Positions 7,801 to 18,421 of a stretch of 40,824 nt of DNA are shown piece by piece (positions within the stretch are counted from its first letter, which is position 1; each line of letters starts with the position of its first letter). The translations under genes were made by a program, and so were the position numbers. The notes under the pieces were generated by a model. That model was not told the DNA's origin. It saw only the letters and a list, made by a program, of their open reading frames with translations, and did not search any database. Origin of the DNA: Thiogranum sp. (lineage in GTDB: Bacteria; Pseudomonadota; Gammaproteobacteria; DSM-19610). Location: NCBI GenBank assembly GCA_024636585.1, contig JAGXGS010000026.1:1-40824 (forward strand), read 5' to 3'.

Positions 7801-7964
7801 AACGGCACAATGCTTGCGTGCTTAACGCCGGCGCGCCGGGAACAGCTTGCCCCGCGAGGATCAGGGGAAAGACCAGCACCACCAGATTGCGCAACACCGC
7901 CCGCGCCAACCGGCGCCAGGGCAGATTGGCGCAGGCAATCAGCACCAAAAAGGATGATCGTGGT

Positions 7965-10079
7965 ATGAGCATACCCTTACGACTGCTTATCGTCGAAGAT
8001 AACGAGGACGATGCCCAGTTGCTTCTGATGCGCTTGCGGCGCGCAGAGTACGAACCGGACTATTTGAGGGTCGACAATGAAGCCGACCTGCGCCGGGTGT
8101 TGCCCGAGCGGGCCTGGCAGATCGTTATTTCCGATTACGCGATGCCTGGCTTCAGCGGACTGGAAGCATTGCGCATTATCCGCGAGTTCGATCCGGACGT
8201 TCCTTTCATTCTGGTGTCGGGGACCGTGGGTGAGGAAATCGCCGTAGACGCCATGCGCACCGGCGCCAACGATTACATCATGAAGGACAACCTGGCGCGC
8301 CTGATACCGACCATACAGCGTGAACTGCGCGAGGCACTCGAACACGCCGAACGCCGTCGCGCCGAAGAGGCGCTGTACCAGGAACGCGAGCGGGCGCTCG
8401 TTACCCTGCACTCGATTGGCGACGGCGTCATCACCACCGACGCTTCCGGACGCGTCGATTACATGAACCCGGTTGCAGAGAATGTCACCGGCTGGACCTA
8501 TGGCGAGTCGCAAGGTTACCCGCTGACCGAAGTCCTGCCCCTGATCGATGAAAACACCCGCACCCCGATCGAGAGCCCGGCTGAAATCTGCCTGCGCACC
8601 GGCCGGGTAGTCAGCCTCACGGACCAGTGCCTGCTGGTCAACCGGAACGGCCAGGAGTTTCATATAGAGGATTCGGCCGCACCGATCTTCGATCGTGATA
8701 ACGCTATTATTGGTTCAGTACTGGTATTCCACGACGTGACGCGCGAACGACGCATGGCCCGTCAGATGACCTGGCAGGCAACTCACGACAGCCTGACCGG
8801 TCTTGCCAACCGCAACGAATTCTCCGAGCGCCTGGCCAGCATGCTTGCAAGCATGGCGGGCAGCGAACAGCGCGAACACGCCCTGCTGTATCTGGATCTG
8901 GATCAGTTCAAGGTAGTGAATGACACCTGCGGACATGCCGCCGGCGATGAGTTGCTCAAGCAACTGAGCCGCATGCTGCGCCGTAACATACCGCCGAATT
9001 GTTCACTGGCACGTCTGGGTGGCGATGAATTCGGCATCCTGGTCGAGAACACCGATCTTACCCAGGCACGGGAAATCGCCCAGCAACTGATCCGGGCGAT
9101 CGGCGAATTCACCTTCCAGTGGGAAGACCGGCGCTTCGATGTCGGCGTCAGCATCGGCATGGTACCCATTCAACGCGAAACCCAGAGCGCTTCTTTCGTA
9201 CTGAGTGCGGCCGACGTAGCCTGTTATGTGGCCAAGGAAGGGGGCCGCAATCGCGTCCACGTATACGAGGAATCCGACATCAATCTGGGCCAGCGGCACA
9301 GCGAGATGCACTGGGTGTCGCGCATCAAGGAGGCACTGGAGGAAGATCGGTTCGTGCTTTACCGGCAGGAGATCACGGCACTGCAATCCGGCGAGGACAC
9401 GCCGCACTATGAATTGCTGATCCGCATGCGCGGAAAAGACGGCAATATCATTCCGCCCGGCGTCTTCATTCCGGCAGCCGAACGTTACAACCTGATGAAT
9501 ACAGTGGATCGCTGGATCATCAATGCCGCTTTTCGACAACTGTCCACATTGAAGGGCCAGGACGACCGAGCGATTTACTCGATCAATCTGTCCGGCAATT
9601 CGATCAACGATGATGAGTTCCCTGAGTACATCCGCCAGAAAATCCGTCAGTACCAGATGCGGCCAGGCAATCTGTGCTTCGAAGTCACTGAAACCGCTGC
9701 TGTCTTCAATCTCGAACGAGCCAGCCGCATGATTCACGCGCTGAGAAAAATCGGCTGTCGCTTCTCACTGGACGATTTCGGCAGCGGCCTGAGCTCATTC
9801 GGCTATCTGAAGAATCTGCCGGTCGACTTCCTCAAGATCGATGGCAGCTTTGTCCGCGACATGGACACCGATCCCATGAACCGCGCAATCGTCGAAGCCA
9901 TCAACCAGGTCGGCCACACCCTGAGCATACGCACCATCGCCGAGTTCGTGGAAAATCAGGCGATCGCCGATCGTCTGAAGGAGATGGGGGTGGATTTCGC
10001 CCAGGGCTATCACTTCAGCATGCCGGAGCCGCTGTCCGGCAGCGAAAATGTGGTGCCGCTGCACAAAAAGGCCCGATAG
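7965..10079 (+). CDS. Response regulator with REC-PAS-GGDEF-EAL architecture (c-di-GMP turnover)
   Basis: A cytoplasmic protein of 704 residues. An N-terminal receiver (about 5-125; LLIVEDNEDD, phospho-acceptor Asp in VISDYAMPG) leads by a charged coiled coil (REALEHAERRRAEEALYQER) to a PAS domain (about 150-260). A diguanylate cyclase domain (about 275-440) follows with an intact RLGGDEFG motif, then an EAL domain (about 450-700). The EAL signature reads ELLIR, and NLS, ETE/EVTET, LDDFGSG, KIDG and the QGYHF loop are present, so phosphodiesterase activity is plausible. Both domains look competent; which dominates is not decidable here. No transmembrane segment and no adjacent histidine kinase, so it is an orphan regulator. 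The frame extends upstream to 7698 but overlaps moaC; ATG 7965 starts at the receiver. Confidence 0.93.
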   Translation: MSIPLRLLIVEDNEDDAQLLLMRLRRAEYEPDYLRVDNEADLRRVLPERAWQIVISDYAMPGFSGLEALRIIREFDPDVPFILVSGTVGEEIAVDAMRTGANDYIMKDNLARLIPTIQRELREALEHAERRRAEEALYQERERALVTLHSIGDGVITTDASGRVDYMNPVAENVTGWTYGESQGYPLTEVLPLIDENTRTPIESPAEICLRTGRVVSLTDQCLLVNRNGQEFHIEDSAAPIFDRDNAIIGSVLVFHDVTRERRMARQMTWQATHDSLTGLANRNEFSERLASMLASMAGSEQREHALLYLDLDQFKVVNDTCGHAAGDELLKQLSRMLRRNIPPNCSLARLGGDEFGILVENTDLTQAREIAQQLIRAIGEFTFQWEDRRFDVGVSIGMVPIQRETQSASFVLSAADVACYVAKEGGRNRVHVYEESDINLGQRHSEMHWVSRIKEALEEDRFVLYRQEITALQSGEDTPHYELLIRMRGKDGNIIPPGVFIPAAERYNLMNTVDRWIINAAFRQLSTLKGQDDRAIYSINLSGNSINDDEFPEYIRQKIRQYQMRPGNLCFEVTETAAVFNLERASRMIHALRKIGCRFSLDDFGSGLSSFGYLKNLPVDFLKIDGSFVRDMDTDPMNRAIVEAINQVGHTLSIRTIAEFVENQAIADRLKEMGVDFAQGYHFSMPEPLSGSENVVPLHKKAR

Positions 10080-10102
10080 CGGCAAAACCGTCAAAATTTC
10101 GT

Positions 10103-10108
10103 TATACT
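10103..10108 (+). promoter_or_regulatory. Candidate -10 element seven bases before a start codon
   Basis: TATACT at 10103-10108 is a near-consensus -10 box, and the next gene's ATG is at 10115. Transcription would begin at or very near the start codon, giving a leaderless or almost leaderless mRNA. No Shine-Dalgarno is visible before that ATG, in keeping with this. No convincing -35 box is seen. Confidence 0.4.
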
Positions 10109-10114
10109 CGTGCC

Positions 10115-10453
10115 ATGCAATGGCTAAATCTTGTTCCCGAAGATGCCGGCGTCCAACGCCTCAAGGCGGATAATCGCCAGCCGGTGGTGACGCGCAGCGT
10201 CGACACGGTAGCGCCTTATCCCGCGACTCACGAAAGCCGGCTGGCCGCGAATCGGCTGCCCGAGCGTGACCTGACCCGTGACCGACGCGGGCGTAACGGC
10301 GACCGGCGCCAGGGCGAACGCCGCCAAAAGCAGGTTCCGGTGTTGCTGGATACCCGCTGCGACAATCGGCGGGGCCTCGGAAACCGGCGTCAGGATGCCA
10401 CGTCTGCAGATGCCGCGACACTGGCCAGCGCCCGAATCAATGTGTATGCCTGA
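10115..10453 (+). CDS. Hypothetical Arg-rich protein with DRR/GDRRQGERR motif
   Basis: A 112-residue, strongly basic, probably largely disordered protein. The middle carries RDRRGRNGDRRQGERRQ (about 55-71), then VLLDTRCDNRR and LGNRRQ, ending in ARINVYA. I recall arginine-repeat small proteins of this type in gammaproteobacteria as uncharacterised, but I cannot name a family. No signal peptide or membrane segment. It is followed after 20 bases by a DUF1289 gene and then the aminopeptidase, probably one transcript. The opposite strand is also open here, but this frame has the better start and a protein-like C-terminus. Confidence 0.6.
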   Translation: MQWLNLVPEDAGVQRLKADNRQPVVTRSVDTVAPYPATHESRLAANRLPERDLTRDRRGRNGDRRQGERRQKQVPVLLDTRCDNRRGLGNRRQDATSADAATLASARINVYA

Positions 10454-10473
10454 TAATCGCGGCGGGCGCGCCG

Positions 10474-10653
10474 ATGGATGAGTCTCCTGCTTCCCCCTGT
10501 ATCCGCAACTGCTGTCTGGACCAGAACGACATCTGCCTCGGTTGTTTCCGCAGCGTCGATGAAATCTGCGCCTGGAGCACCTGTGACGCTGCCGGCAAAC
10601 ACCGGATCCTGGATAGCGCCGCCAACCGCAAACAGCAACGCAATAAAACCTGA
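10474..10653 (+). CDS. DUF1289 family Cys-rich small protein (59 aa)
   Basis: A short gene of 59 codons. It starts [20 protein letters not shown], continues [14 protein letters not shown], and has a basic C-terminus (NRKQQRNKT). The CI-x2-C...LD...C-x-GC-x-R-x-x-x-EI-x-x-W pattern is that of DUF1289, small proteins with clustered cysteines that probably bind a metal; their function is not established. It lies 20 bases after the Arg-rich gene and 11 bases before the M18 aminopeptidase on the same strand. Confidence 0.85.
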   Translation: MDESPASPCIRNCCLDQNDICLGCFRSVDEICAWSTCDAAGKHRILDSAANRKQQRNKT

Positions 10654-10664
10654 CCCGGAAACTC

Positions 10665-11954
10665 ATGACCAGCGCATCCCTGAACCAGCAATTGCTTGAC
10701 TACATCCAGCGCTCGCCCACGCCCTTCCATGCCACCCGCGGATTGTCGGAGCGCCTGCTGGAAGCGGGCTTCATACAGCTCCATGAGTCCGATCGCTGGC
10801 AGCTGGAAGCCAATGGCCGGTATCTGATTACCCGCAACGATTCATCGCTGATCGCCTTCACCCTGGGCACCACTGACCTGTCCGAAACCGGACTGCGCAT
10901 GGTCGGAGCGCATACCGACAGTCCCTGTCTGCGCATCAAACCGGAACCCCAGATGCTGGTACAGGGCTACTATCAGCTCGGGGTCGAAGTCTATGGCGGC
11001 GCACTGCTGAACCCCTGGTTCGACCGTGACCTGTCGATTGCCGGACGCATCAGTTATCGCGATGGCAGTGGCCAGCTGGGTAACGCGCTGATCGACTTCG
11101 AACAATCGGTGGCAACCATCCCGAGCCTTGCCATACACCTGGATCGCGAAGCCAATGAAGCGCGCAAAATCGACAAGCAGCTGCACCTGCCGCCGATCCT
11201 GATGCGCGCTGGCGGCGATACTGCTGAGCCATTCCGCGATACTCTGCTGGCCCAGGCGCAGCGCCAGCATCCGCAACTCGATATCGATGCGGTGCTGGAT
11301 TTCGAGTTATCACTGTATGACACGCAGCCACCGGCCCTGACCGGGTTGAACCGGGAATTCATTTCCGCTGCCCGACTGGACAACCTGCTCAGCTGTTTCA
11401 TCGGTCTGCGGGCATTGCTCGACAGCGATCCTGCGCAACCCCGGCTGTTGATCTGCACCGATCACGAAGAGGTTGGCAGCACTTCCCGCTGCGGCGCTGA
11501 CGGGCCATTCCTTCTGTCCACATTGCAACGCCTGTGTCCGGAACCGGAAGCACTGGCACGCTGCATCGACCGGTCCTGGCTGATCTCCGCCGATAATGCC
11601 CATGGTGTGCATCCGAATTACGCGGATCGACATGACGCCAACCACGGCCCGCTGCTCAATCAGGGCCCGGTCGTGAAGATCAATGCGAACCAGCGCTATG
11701 CCAGCACCAGCGAAGGCGCCGCACTGTTCCGTCACCTGTGCGAACGGGAAAAAATCCCGATGCAATCATTCGTGGTTCGCAGCGATCTTGGCTGTGGCAG
11801 CACTGTCGGACCGATTACCTCCGCCAATATCGGCGTGCGCACCCTGGATGTCGGCGTTCCGACTTTCGCCATGCATTCGATACGCGAGTTCGGGGGTGCC
11901 GAAGATACCGGACACCTGTACCAGGCACTGAAGGCCTTTTTCAATCGGGTTTGA
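10665..11954 (+). CDS. apeB: M18 family aminopeptidase
   Basis: A cytoplasmic zinc aminopeptidase that removes N-terminal residues (typically acidic or neutral) from peptides. At 429 residues it has the usual length. Metal and catalytic motifs in order: [13 protein letters not shown] (H83), [19 protein letters not shown] (catalytic Glu and a metal Glu), [12 protein letters not shown] (bridging region) and [12 protein letters not shown] (C-terminal His). The N-terminus ([14 protein letters not shown]) is typical of the family. It begins 11 bases after the DUF1289 gene. apeB is used as the symbol common for bacterial M18 members; substrate preference is inferred from the family. Confidence 0.93.
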   Translation: MTSASLNQQLLDYIQRSPTPFHATRGLSERLLEAGFIQLHESDRWQLEANGRYLITRNDSSLIAFTLGTTDLSETGLRMVGAHTDSPCLRIKPEPQMLVQGYYQLGVEVYGGALLNPWFDRDLSIAGRISYRDGSGQLGNALIDFEQSVATIPSLAIHLDREANEARKIDKQLHLPPILMRAGGDTAEPFRDTLLAQAQRQHPQLDIDAVLDFELSLYDTQPPALTGLNREFISAARLDNLLSCFIGLRALLDSDPAQPRLLICTDHEEVGSTSRCGADGPFLLSTLQRLCPEPEALARCIDRSWLISADNAHGVHPNYADRHDANHGPLLNQGPVVKINANQRYASTSEGAALFRHLCEREKIPMQSFVVRSDLGCGSTVGPITSANIGVRTLDVGVPTFAMHSIREFGGAEDTGHLYQALKAFFNRV

Positions 11955-12051
11955 GTAACGGGAGCGCTTGCGGCGGGTACAGCTTTACCGGCCCATTGCG
12001 CGGCACTAGAATCAGACAGATCGCTCGCGAGCAATCGCCGCAAGGATAATG

Positions 12052-13413
12052 ATGCCAGACCAGAAGCGCGCGTTGGTTGTTGATGATTCCAGATCGGCCC
12101 GGCTGGTGTTGCGGCGGATGCTGGAAAAGCACGACATTGTCGTCGATACGGTGGAGTCTGCCGCCAGCGCTCTGGATTTCCTGAACGACAACCGCCCTGA
12201 TGTCATTTTTCTCGACCACATGATGCCTGGCATGGACGGGTTCGAAGCCATCCGGGCGATCAAGAACAATCCGGACACCGCAACTATCCCGGTCATGATG
12301 TACACCTCCAAAGGCGGCGACCTGTATCTGGGGCAGGCGCGCGCCCTGGGCGCTGTCGGAGTCCTGCCAAAGACCGTGGCGCCGGTCGAACTGTTCGAGT
12401 CACTGCAGCGGCTGGGCCTGATTCAGGAACGCCGCAGCGCCGACCGTTCGAGCGGCGAAAACGGCGCATCGGAACGCGCCGAAGATGTACAGAAACGGCC
12501 CGCCGATGCCGCGCCCCGGATGGATCCCGGCATACCGGCGGCACCTGCCGCAGCGCCTGCCGGCAATCTCCCGGAGGATCGGGTTCGCAAACTCCTGGAC
12601 GAACAGCGGGTGGAAATCCGCAAGGATATGCTGCTCACCATCGAAACCGTAACCCGGCAGACCGGTAGCCGGTATGCGCGTGAACTGGACGAGAAACTCG
12701 AAAGCCTGCAACAGCGCACAGCGCCTCGCGCGGCAGAATCAAAGCTGCCGTTACTGGTTCTCGCGGCGTTACTGCTGATATCCATAACCTGGAATATGCT
12801 GCCGCACGAACAGCCGGAGGAACCGGTGCGGATCGCCGCGCCGGTCGACACTGCCCAGGTGGCTAAGTCAGACAGCAGTGAGATGCTGGCGGAACTGCAG
12901 AGCCGGCTCGATGCGACACTCGGGCAGATGAACAGCCTCCTGCATACCACCGACTGGGCTCTCAACCAGTCACTGGATTATCCCTATGACGAGATCGCGC
13001 TGGACGCCGGACGCATCGAACTGATCGAACAGTTACTGACCCGGCTGCGCGACAGTGGCTACAACGGCAGGATCATTCTGGAAACCCACGTCGGCGAGTT
13101 CTGTCTGCTGGGCAGCCAGGAACAGGGCTTTAGTCTACCGCCACCGGATCTGCCGCTGGATGACTGCGAGTTCATCGGCAATCCTGTGCAGGCCGCAGAT
13201 ACTCCAGCCGCCCACCAGTCGCTGGCTTTCGCGAATTTCCTGGCCAGCACGCCGCTGCTGGAGAACAGTCCTTATATTCTGGAGATTGTTGCTGGCTCGC
13301 GCGAAGCGCCATTGCACAGCTATCCACCCAGGGCAGCGCCCGCCACCGCCCATGAATGGAATCGGATAGCGGAACGCAACAACCGCCTGATCATCCAGCT
13401 GGTCGACCGGTAG
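12052..13413 (+). CDS. Receiver-domain protein with membrane anchor and OmpA-like extracytoplasmic region
   Basis: A 453-residue protein with an unusual layout. A CheY-like receiver (1-125) has VVDDSRSAR (9-17), phospho-acceptor D55 in FLDHMMPGMDG, T85/S86 and K107. A low-complexity linker (about 125-175), a predicted coiled coil (about 178-225) and one strong membrane segment (about 229-249, LPLLVLAALLLISITWNML) follow, then about 200 residues that basic flanking residues place outside the cytoplasm. The last part (IELIEQLLTRLRDSGYNGRI, then EWNRIAERNNRLIIQLV) recalls an OmpA-like fold, but weakly. Two cysteines there could form a disulfide. AAGGA sits five bases before ATG 12052, better spaced than for ATG 12049. 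Convergent with thiC, with one base between the stops. Confidence 0.85.
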   Translation: MPDQKRALVVDDSRSARLVLRRMLEKHDIVVDTVESAASALDFLNDNRPDVIFLDHMMPGMDGFEAIRAIKNNPDTATIPVMMYTSKGGDLYLGQARALGAVGVLPKTVAPVELFESLQRLGLIQERRSADRSSGENGASERAEDVQKRPADAAPRMDPGIPAAPAAAPAGNLPEDRVRKLLDEQRVEIRKDMLLTIETVTRQTGSRYARELDEKLESLQQRTAPRAAESKLPLLVLAALLLISITWNMLPHEQPEEPVRIAAPVDTAQVAKSDSSEMLAELQSRLDATLGQMNSLLHTTDWALNQSLDYPYDEIALDAGRIELIEQLLTRLRDSGYNGRIILETHVGEFCLLGSQEQGFSLPPPDLPLDDCEFIGNPVQAADTPAAHQSLAFANFLASTPLLENSPYILEIVAGSREAPLHSYPPRAAPATAHEWNRIAERNNRLIIQLVDR

Positions 13414-13414
13414 C

Positions 13415-15355
<1,941 letters not shown>

Positions 15356-15358
15356 TCA

Positions 15359-15440
15359 GCTTCCCTGCGCTGGTATTAACCGGATCAGGTTCAAAGGGTT
15401 TTCTCTCAGCCCCCGCAGATGAATCAGGAGCACCCCTAGC
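15359..15440 (-). promoter_or_regulatory. TPP riboswitch (THI element) upstream of thiC
   Basis: On the minus strand the leader reads AGGGGTGCTCC, then GGGGGCTGAGAGAAAACCC, then TTTGAACCTGATCCGG, TTAATACC, AGCGCAGGGAAGC. These are the conserved THI-box blocks in the right order: the CUGAGAG pyrimidine-sensing core and the ACCUGAUC...GUUAAUACCAGCG...GGGAAG pyrophosphate-sensing arm. It ends 66 bases before the thiC ATG. The start-codon region is purine-rich, so control could act on translation initiation; I see no clear terminator with a U-tract in between. Confidence 0.95.
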
Positions 15441-15534
15441 TTCGAGCCTTACAAATTAGCTAAAGGTCTGGAGTATTGCAAGCACGCCGGGCTGCCAGTA
15501 CCCTTCGTATCAGTCGGGGAGAGCGAATACCATA

Positions 15535-16197
15535 ATGAACCCAATGAATATTGAAGAAGCGCGTTTCAACATGATCGAGCAGCAAATTCGTCCCTGGGAC
15601 GTGCTCGATGACAAGGTCCTCAACGTTATATCGAGCACGCCGCGCGAGGACTTCGTTCCAGAGGCCTATCGCGCGCTGGCGTTCTCTGACATCAGCATTC
15701 CGCTCGCCCACGGACAGGTCATGATGCCGCCGAGACTGGAAGGTCGATTGCTGCAAACCCTGTCACTAAAGCCTGACGACCGCATTCTCGAAATTGGTAC
15801 CGGTAGCGGCTACCTCACCGCCTGCCTGTCCAGGCTGGGCGGCAGCGTGGTCAGCATCGATCTTTACGATGATTTCATTCAGCAGGCTGAGGCCAGGCTG
15901 GAACAGCACGACATTCACAATGTCAGGCTCGTCCAGGGCGATGCTGCCAGTGGCTGGGATGCCGACAGCGGCTTCGATGCCATAGCGGTGACCGGCTCGC
16001 TACCAGTGCTGCACCGGGGCTTTCATACTCTGCTCAATCCCGGCGGCCGCCTGTTTGTGATCGTCGGCAGGCCACCGATCATGCAGGCACTGCTGATCAC
16101 GCGCACCGGCGATCAGGAGTGGTCGGAAGAAAGTCTGTTCGAAGTTTCGGTTCCACCGCTTGAGAATGCGCCGGCACCCTCTACCTTCAGGTTCTGA
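15535..16197 (+). CDS. Protein-L-isoaspartate O-methyltransferase-like protein
   Basis: A cytoplasmic SAM-dependent methyltransferase of the Pcm family, 220 residues. The N-terminal helix MIEQQIRPWDVLD, the PREDFVPEAYRALAFSD segment, the Pcm-type IPLAHGQVMMPPR motif and the SAM loop LEIGTGSGYLTA are clear; VSIDLYDD follows as the acidic motif. This branch (starts FNMIEQQIRPW, GQ-MMPPR) commonly sits just upstream of tolC in proteobacteria, as here, and may not do classical isoaspartate repair. GGGGAGAG precedes the ATG at 15535; ATG 15544 is also possible. Rhodanese and tolC follow at 5 and 3 bases. Confidence 0.88.
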   Translation: MNPMNIEEARFNMIEQQIRPWDVLDDKVLNVISSTPREDFVPEAYRALAFSDISIPLAHGQVMMPPRLEGRLLQTLSLKPDDRILEIGTGSGYLTACLSRLGGSVVSIDLYDDFIQQAEARLEQHDIHNVRLVQGDAASGWDADSGFDAIAVTGSLPVLHRGFHTLLNPGGRLFVIVGRPPIMQALLITRTGDQEWSEESLFEVSVPPLENAPAPSTFRF

Positions 16198-16202
16198 ACG
16201 GA

Positions 16203-16523
16203 ATGCGCGAACTGTCTGCCACTGACCTGCACGATTACCTGATATCGGCCCCTGACAGACCGTTGTTGCTCGATGTGCGCGAACCCTGGGAGTTCGAGAC
16301 TGCACATATCGACGGCGCGACGCTGATACCGATGCGCACGATCAATGATCGTGCGGCAGAGCTCGACCCGGCGCAGGAAACTGTCGTCATTTGTCACCAC
16401 GGCATTCGCAGTCGCATGGTGTGCCGTTTCCTGGAAAATCAAGGCTTTTCCAATCTCATCAATCTCAGCGGAGGCGTAGACGCCTGGGCGCGCGAGGTTG
16501 ATCCGCAGATGCCCACCTACTGA
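16203..16523 (+). CDS. Single-domain rhodanese-like protein
   Basis: A 106-residue rhodanese domain, cytoplasmic, expected to carry a persulfide and transfer sulfur to an acceptor. LLLDVREPWEFETAHIDGA gives the conserved N-terminal CH2 motif. The active-site loop VVICHHGIRS has the catalytic Cys (about residue 63), and the C-terminal LSGGVDAWA matches GG-x-x-AW. The CHHGxRS loop is typical of GlpE/PspE-like single-domain forms. It lies between the Pcm-like gene and tolC with almost no spacing. Confidence 0.9.
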   Translation: MRELSATDLHDYLISAPDRPLLLDVREPWEFETAHIDGATLIPMRTINDRAAELDPAQETVVICHHGIRSRMVCRFLENQGFSNLINLSGGVDAWAREVDPQMPTY

Positions 16524-16526
16524 GTT

Positions 16527-17852
16527 ATGATAATGAAGAAGATTTTACTTGCTGGACTTCTGCTGTGCGCGATGCAAACTCATGCCGCCGACCTCGTTAC
16601 CATATATCGCGACGCCGCGGCCACCAATCCGCAACTGGCAGCCGCCGCGGCACGTCTGGACGCGGTTCGTGAAGCTCGACCACAGGCGCGTGCCGGTCTG
16701 TTGCCCAACATCGACTTGATCGGCACTCTGGACCGCACCCGCCGCAAAAGCGTGAACCCGTCGCAACCCGCCAGCTACAGCACCGACAAGCTGGCCAGCA
16801 TCAATCTGAACCAGCCGTTGTTCCGCTACGACCGCTGGATTCAGCTGCAGCAGGCCGACAGCCGCATTGCCACTGCCGCCGCCGAATACGAAGCGGCCCA
16901 GCAGGAACTGATGCTGCTGGTTGCGGAGCGTTATTTCGGCATACTCGAAGCACAGGCCAATCTGGAGTTCGCCCAGGCGGAGAAAAGCGCCATCGGGCGC
17001 CAGCTGGAACAGGCCCAGCAGCGTTTCGAAGTGGGCCTGATCGCCATTACCGATGTCAAGGCCGCCCAGGCGCGCTACGATCTTTCGGTCAGTCAGGAAA
17101 TCCGTGCCGCGAGCAATGTACAGCAGGCCAGGGACGCGCTGCACCAGGTCACCGGCCGTTTCTATCCCGAAATTGCGCCGCTCCGGGATGATCTTTTCCT
17201 CGCGCGACCGCAGCCCGATTCCGCCGACAGCTGGATAGAGGGCGCGCGCGAGCAGAATCTGCGCGTGCTTGCTGCCACTGCCGCTGTCGAAACCGCCCGC
17301 CAGGAAATGCTCATACAACGCTCCGGGCACCTGCCAACGCTGGACTTCAATGCCAGCGCCAGCTATCTCGACGCCAACTTCGGCGGCATACAGCCAGTGG
17401 AACGCGAGGATGCCGAAATCGGCCTGGAACTGAGGCTGCCCATTTACCAGGGCGGATCGGTGAGTTCGCTGACCCGCGAAGCCCGTTACCGCTTCCAGGA
17501 AAGTATCGAGCTGTTACAGGAGCAGGTTCGTGACGCAGAGTTTCAGACCCGTGACGCCTTCCGCGGCATCCTGACCGATATCGCGCAGATCAATGCGCTG
17601 GAGGCTTCGCTGCAATCGACCGAGATCGCGGTGGAAGCCGAGCAGGCCGGCTTCGAAGTCGGCACCCGCACCATTGTCGACGTACTCAATGCCCAGCGCG
17701 AATACCATTCGGCACGCTTCAACTTTGCCGCTGCGCGTTACCTGTATGTGCTCGACCAGTTGCGGCTCAAGAACGCTGCCGGCATCCTGTCACCAGACGA
17801 CCTGCACGAAGTGAATGATGCCCTCGGTCCTGAACCGGCTGTCGATGGCTGA
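16527..17852 (+). CDS. tolC: TolC-family outer membrane efflux channel
   Basis: An outer-membrane trimer whose alpha-barrel spans the periplasm, serving type I secretion or drug efflux. A signal peptide is visible (MKKILLAGLLLCAMQTHA, cleavage near Ala-Ala-Asp). Two repeated halves follow: NPQLAAAAARLDAVREA... and a second OEP repeat with AATAAVETARQEML. VGLIAITDVKAAQARYD and VGTRTIVDVLNAQREYH are the classic TolC repeat motifs. The 441-residue length fits. Either ATG 16527 or ATG 16533 could start it; neither has a strong Shine-Dalgarno, and coupling to the rhodanese gene is likely. The Pcm-like/rhodanese/tolC order supports TolC rather than a CusC-type lipoprotein. Confidence 0.92.
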   Translation: MIMKKILLAGLLLCAMQTHAADLVTIYRDAAATNPQLAAAAARLDAVREARPQARAGLLPNIDLIGTLDRTRRKSVNPSQPASYSTDKLASINLNQPLFRYDRWIQLQQADSRIATAAAEYEAAQQELMLLVAERYFGILEAQANLEFAQAEKSAIGRQLEQAQQRFEVGLIAITDVKAAQARYDLSVSQEIRAASNVQQARDALHQVTGRFYPEIAPLRDDLFLARPQPDSADSWIEGAREQNLRVLAATAAVETARQEMLIQRSGHLPTLDFNASASYLDANFGGIQPVEREDAEIGLELRLPIYQGGSVSSLTREARYRFQESIELLQEQVRDAEFQTRDAFRGILTDIAQINALEASLQSTEIAVEAEQAGFEVGTRTIVDVLNAQREYHSARFNFAAARYLYVLDQLRLKNAAGILSPDDLHEVNDALGPEPAVDG

Positions 17853-18411
17853 GGATACCGGCCTGTGCCGGAGCGGCGATTCGCTGCTGCTGGTTGTCGA
17901 TATGCAGGAACGCCTGGCGAGCGCAGTACCGGCGGAAGATTTCAATCCAGCGGCCACAAATACCGTCATGCTCCTGCAGGCCGCCGCCGCCCTCGAGGTA
18001 CCGGTGATACGCACCGAGCAGTACCCTAAAGGTCTTGGCAAAACCGTGGCGGCATTGCAGCCACACCTCTCGGAAGCTGCCATAAAGCTGGATAAAACCG
18101 GGTTTTCCTGTTGCAGCGCCGGTGGCTTCATGGAAGCCATCCAGTCGATGCAGCGGCGCCAGGTCATCATCACCGGAATGGAAACGCATATCTGCGTACT
18201 GCAGACCGCCTTCGAGCTGCAACAGCGTGGCTACCAGGTGTTTGTCGCTGCGGACGCCTGCTGCGCACGCTCGCCGGAGCGCTCGAGCAACGGCATTCAG
18301 CGCTTGCGCCACGCCGGCATCACCGTGACACATTCCGAATCCGTGCTGTTCGAATGGCTGGGTGACGCCACGCACCCGCAGTTTAAAGCGCTGTCACAGC
18401 TGCTGAAGTGA
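17845..18411 (+). CDS. Isochorismatase-like cysteine hydrolase
   Basis: A 188-residue, probably cytoplasmic hydrolase of the isochorismatase/YcaC group. The Asp-Lys-Cys triad is visible: Asp in LLVVDMQERL, Lys in LDKTGFSC, and Cys in GMETHICVLQTAFEL. RTEQYPKGLGKT in the middle is typical of the subgroup that includes animal ISOC proteins. The substrate is unknown. ATG 17845 overlaps the tolC stop (ATGGCTGA), suggesting translational coupling; an upstream in-frame ATG at 17815 would overlap tolC by 38 bases. Confidence 0.88.
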   Translation: MAEDTGLCRSGDSLLLVVDMQERLASAVPAEDFNPAATNTVMLLQAAAALEVPVIRTEQYPKGLGKTVAALQPHLSEAAIKLDKTGFSCCSAGGFMEAIQSMQRRQVIITGMETHICVLQTAFELQQRGYQVFVAADACCARSPERSSNGIQRLRHAGITVTHSESVLFEWLGDATHPQFKALSQLLK

Positions 18412-18421
18412 GTCACGGTGG

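Noticed and set aside
7698-7964. 89-residue N-terminal extension of the GGDEF/EAL protein
   Set aside because: It overlaps moaC in another frame and is Arg-rich without motif; ATG 7965 directly begins the receiver domain.
7682-7972. 96-codon minus-strand frame with a hydrophobic N-terminus between moaC and the GGDEF/EAL gene
   Set aside because: Half of it is antisense to moaC, no Shine-Dalgarno and no family resemblance. The 7801-7964 gap shows no other feature except an AAGGA near 7949.
9003-9737. 244-codon antisense frame in the GGDEF/EAL gene
   Set aside because: Opposite conserved GGDEF and EAL motifs; shadow of GC-rich coding sequence.
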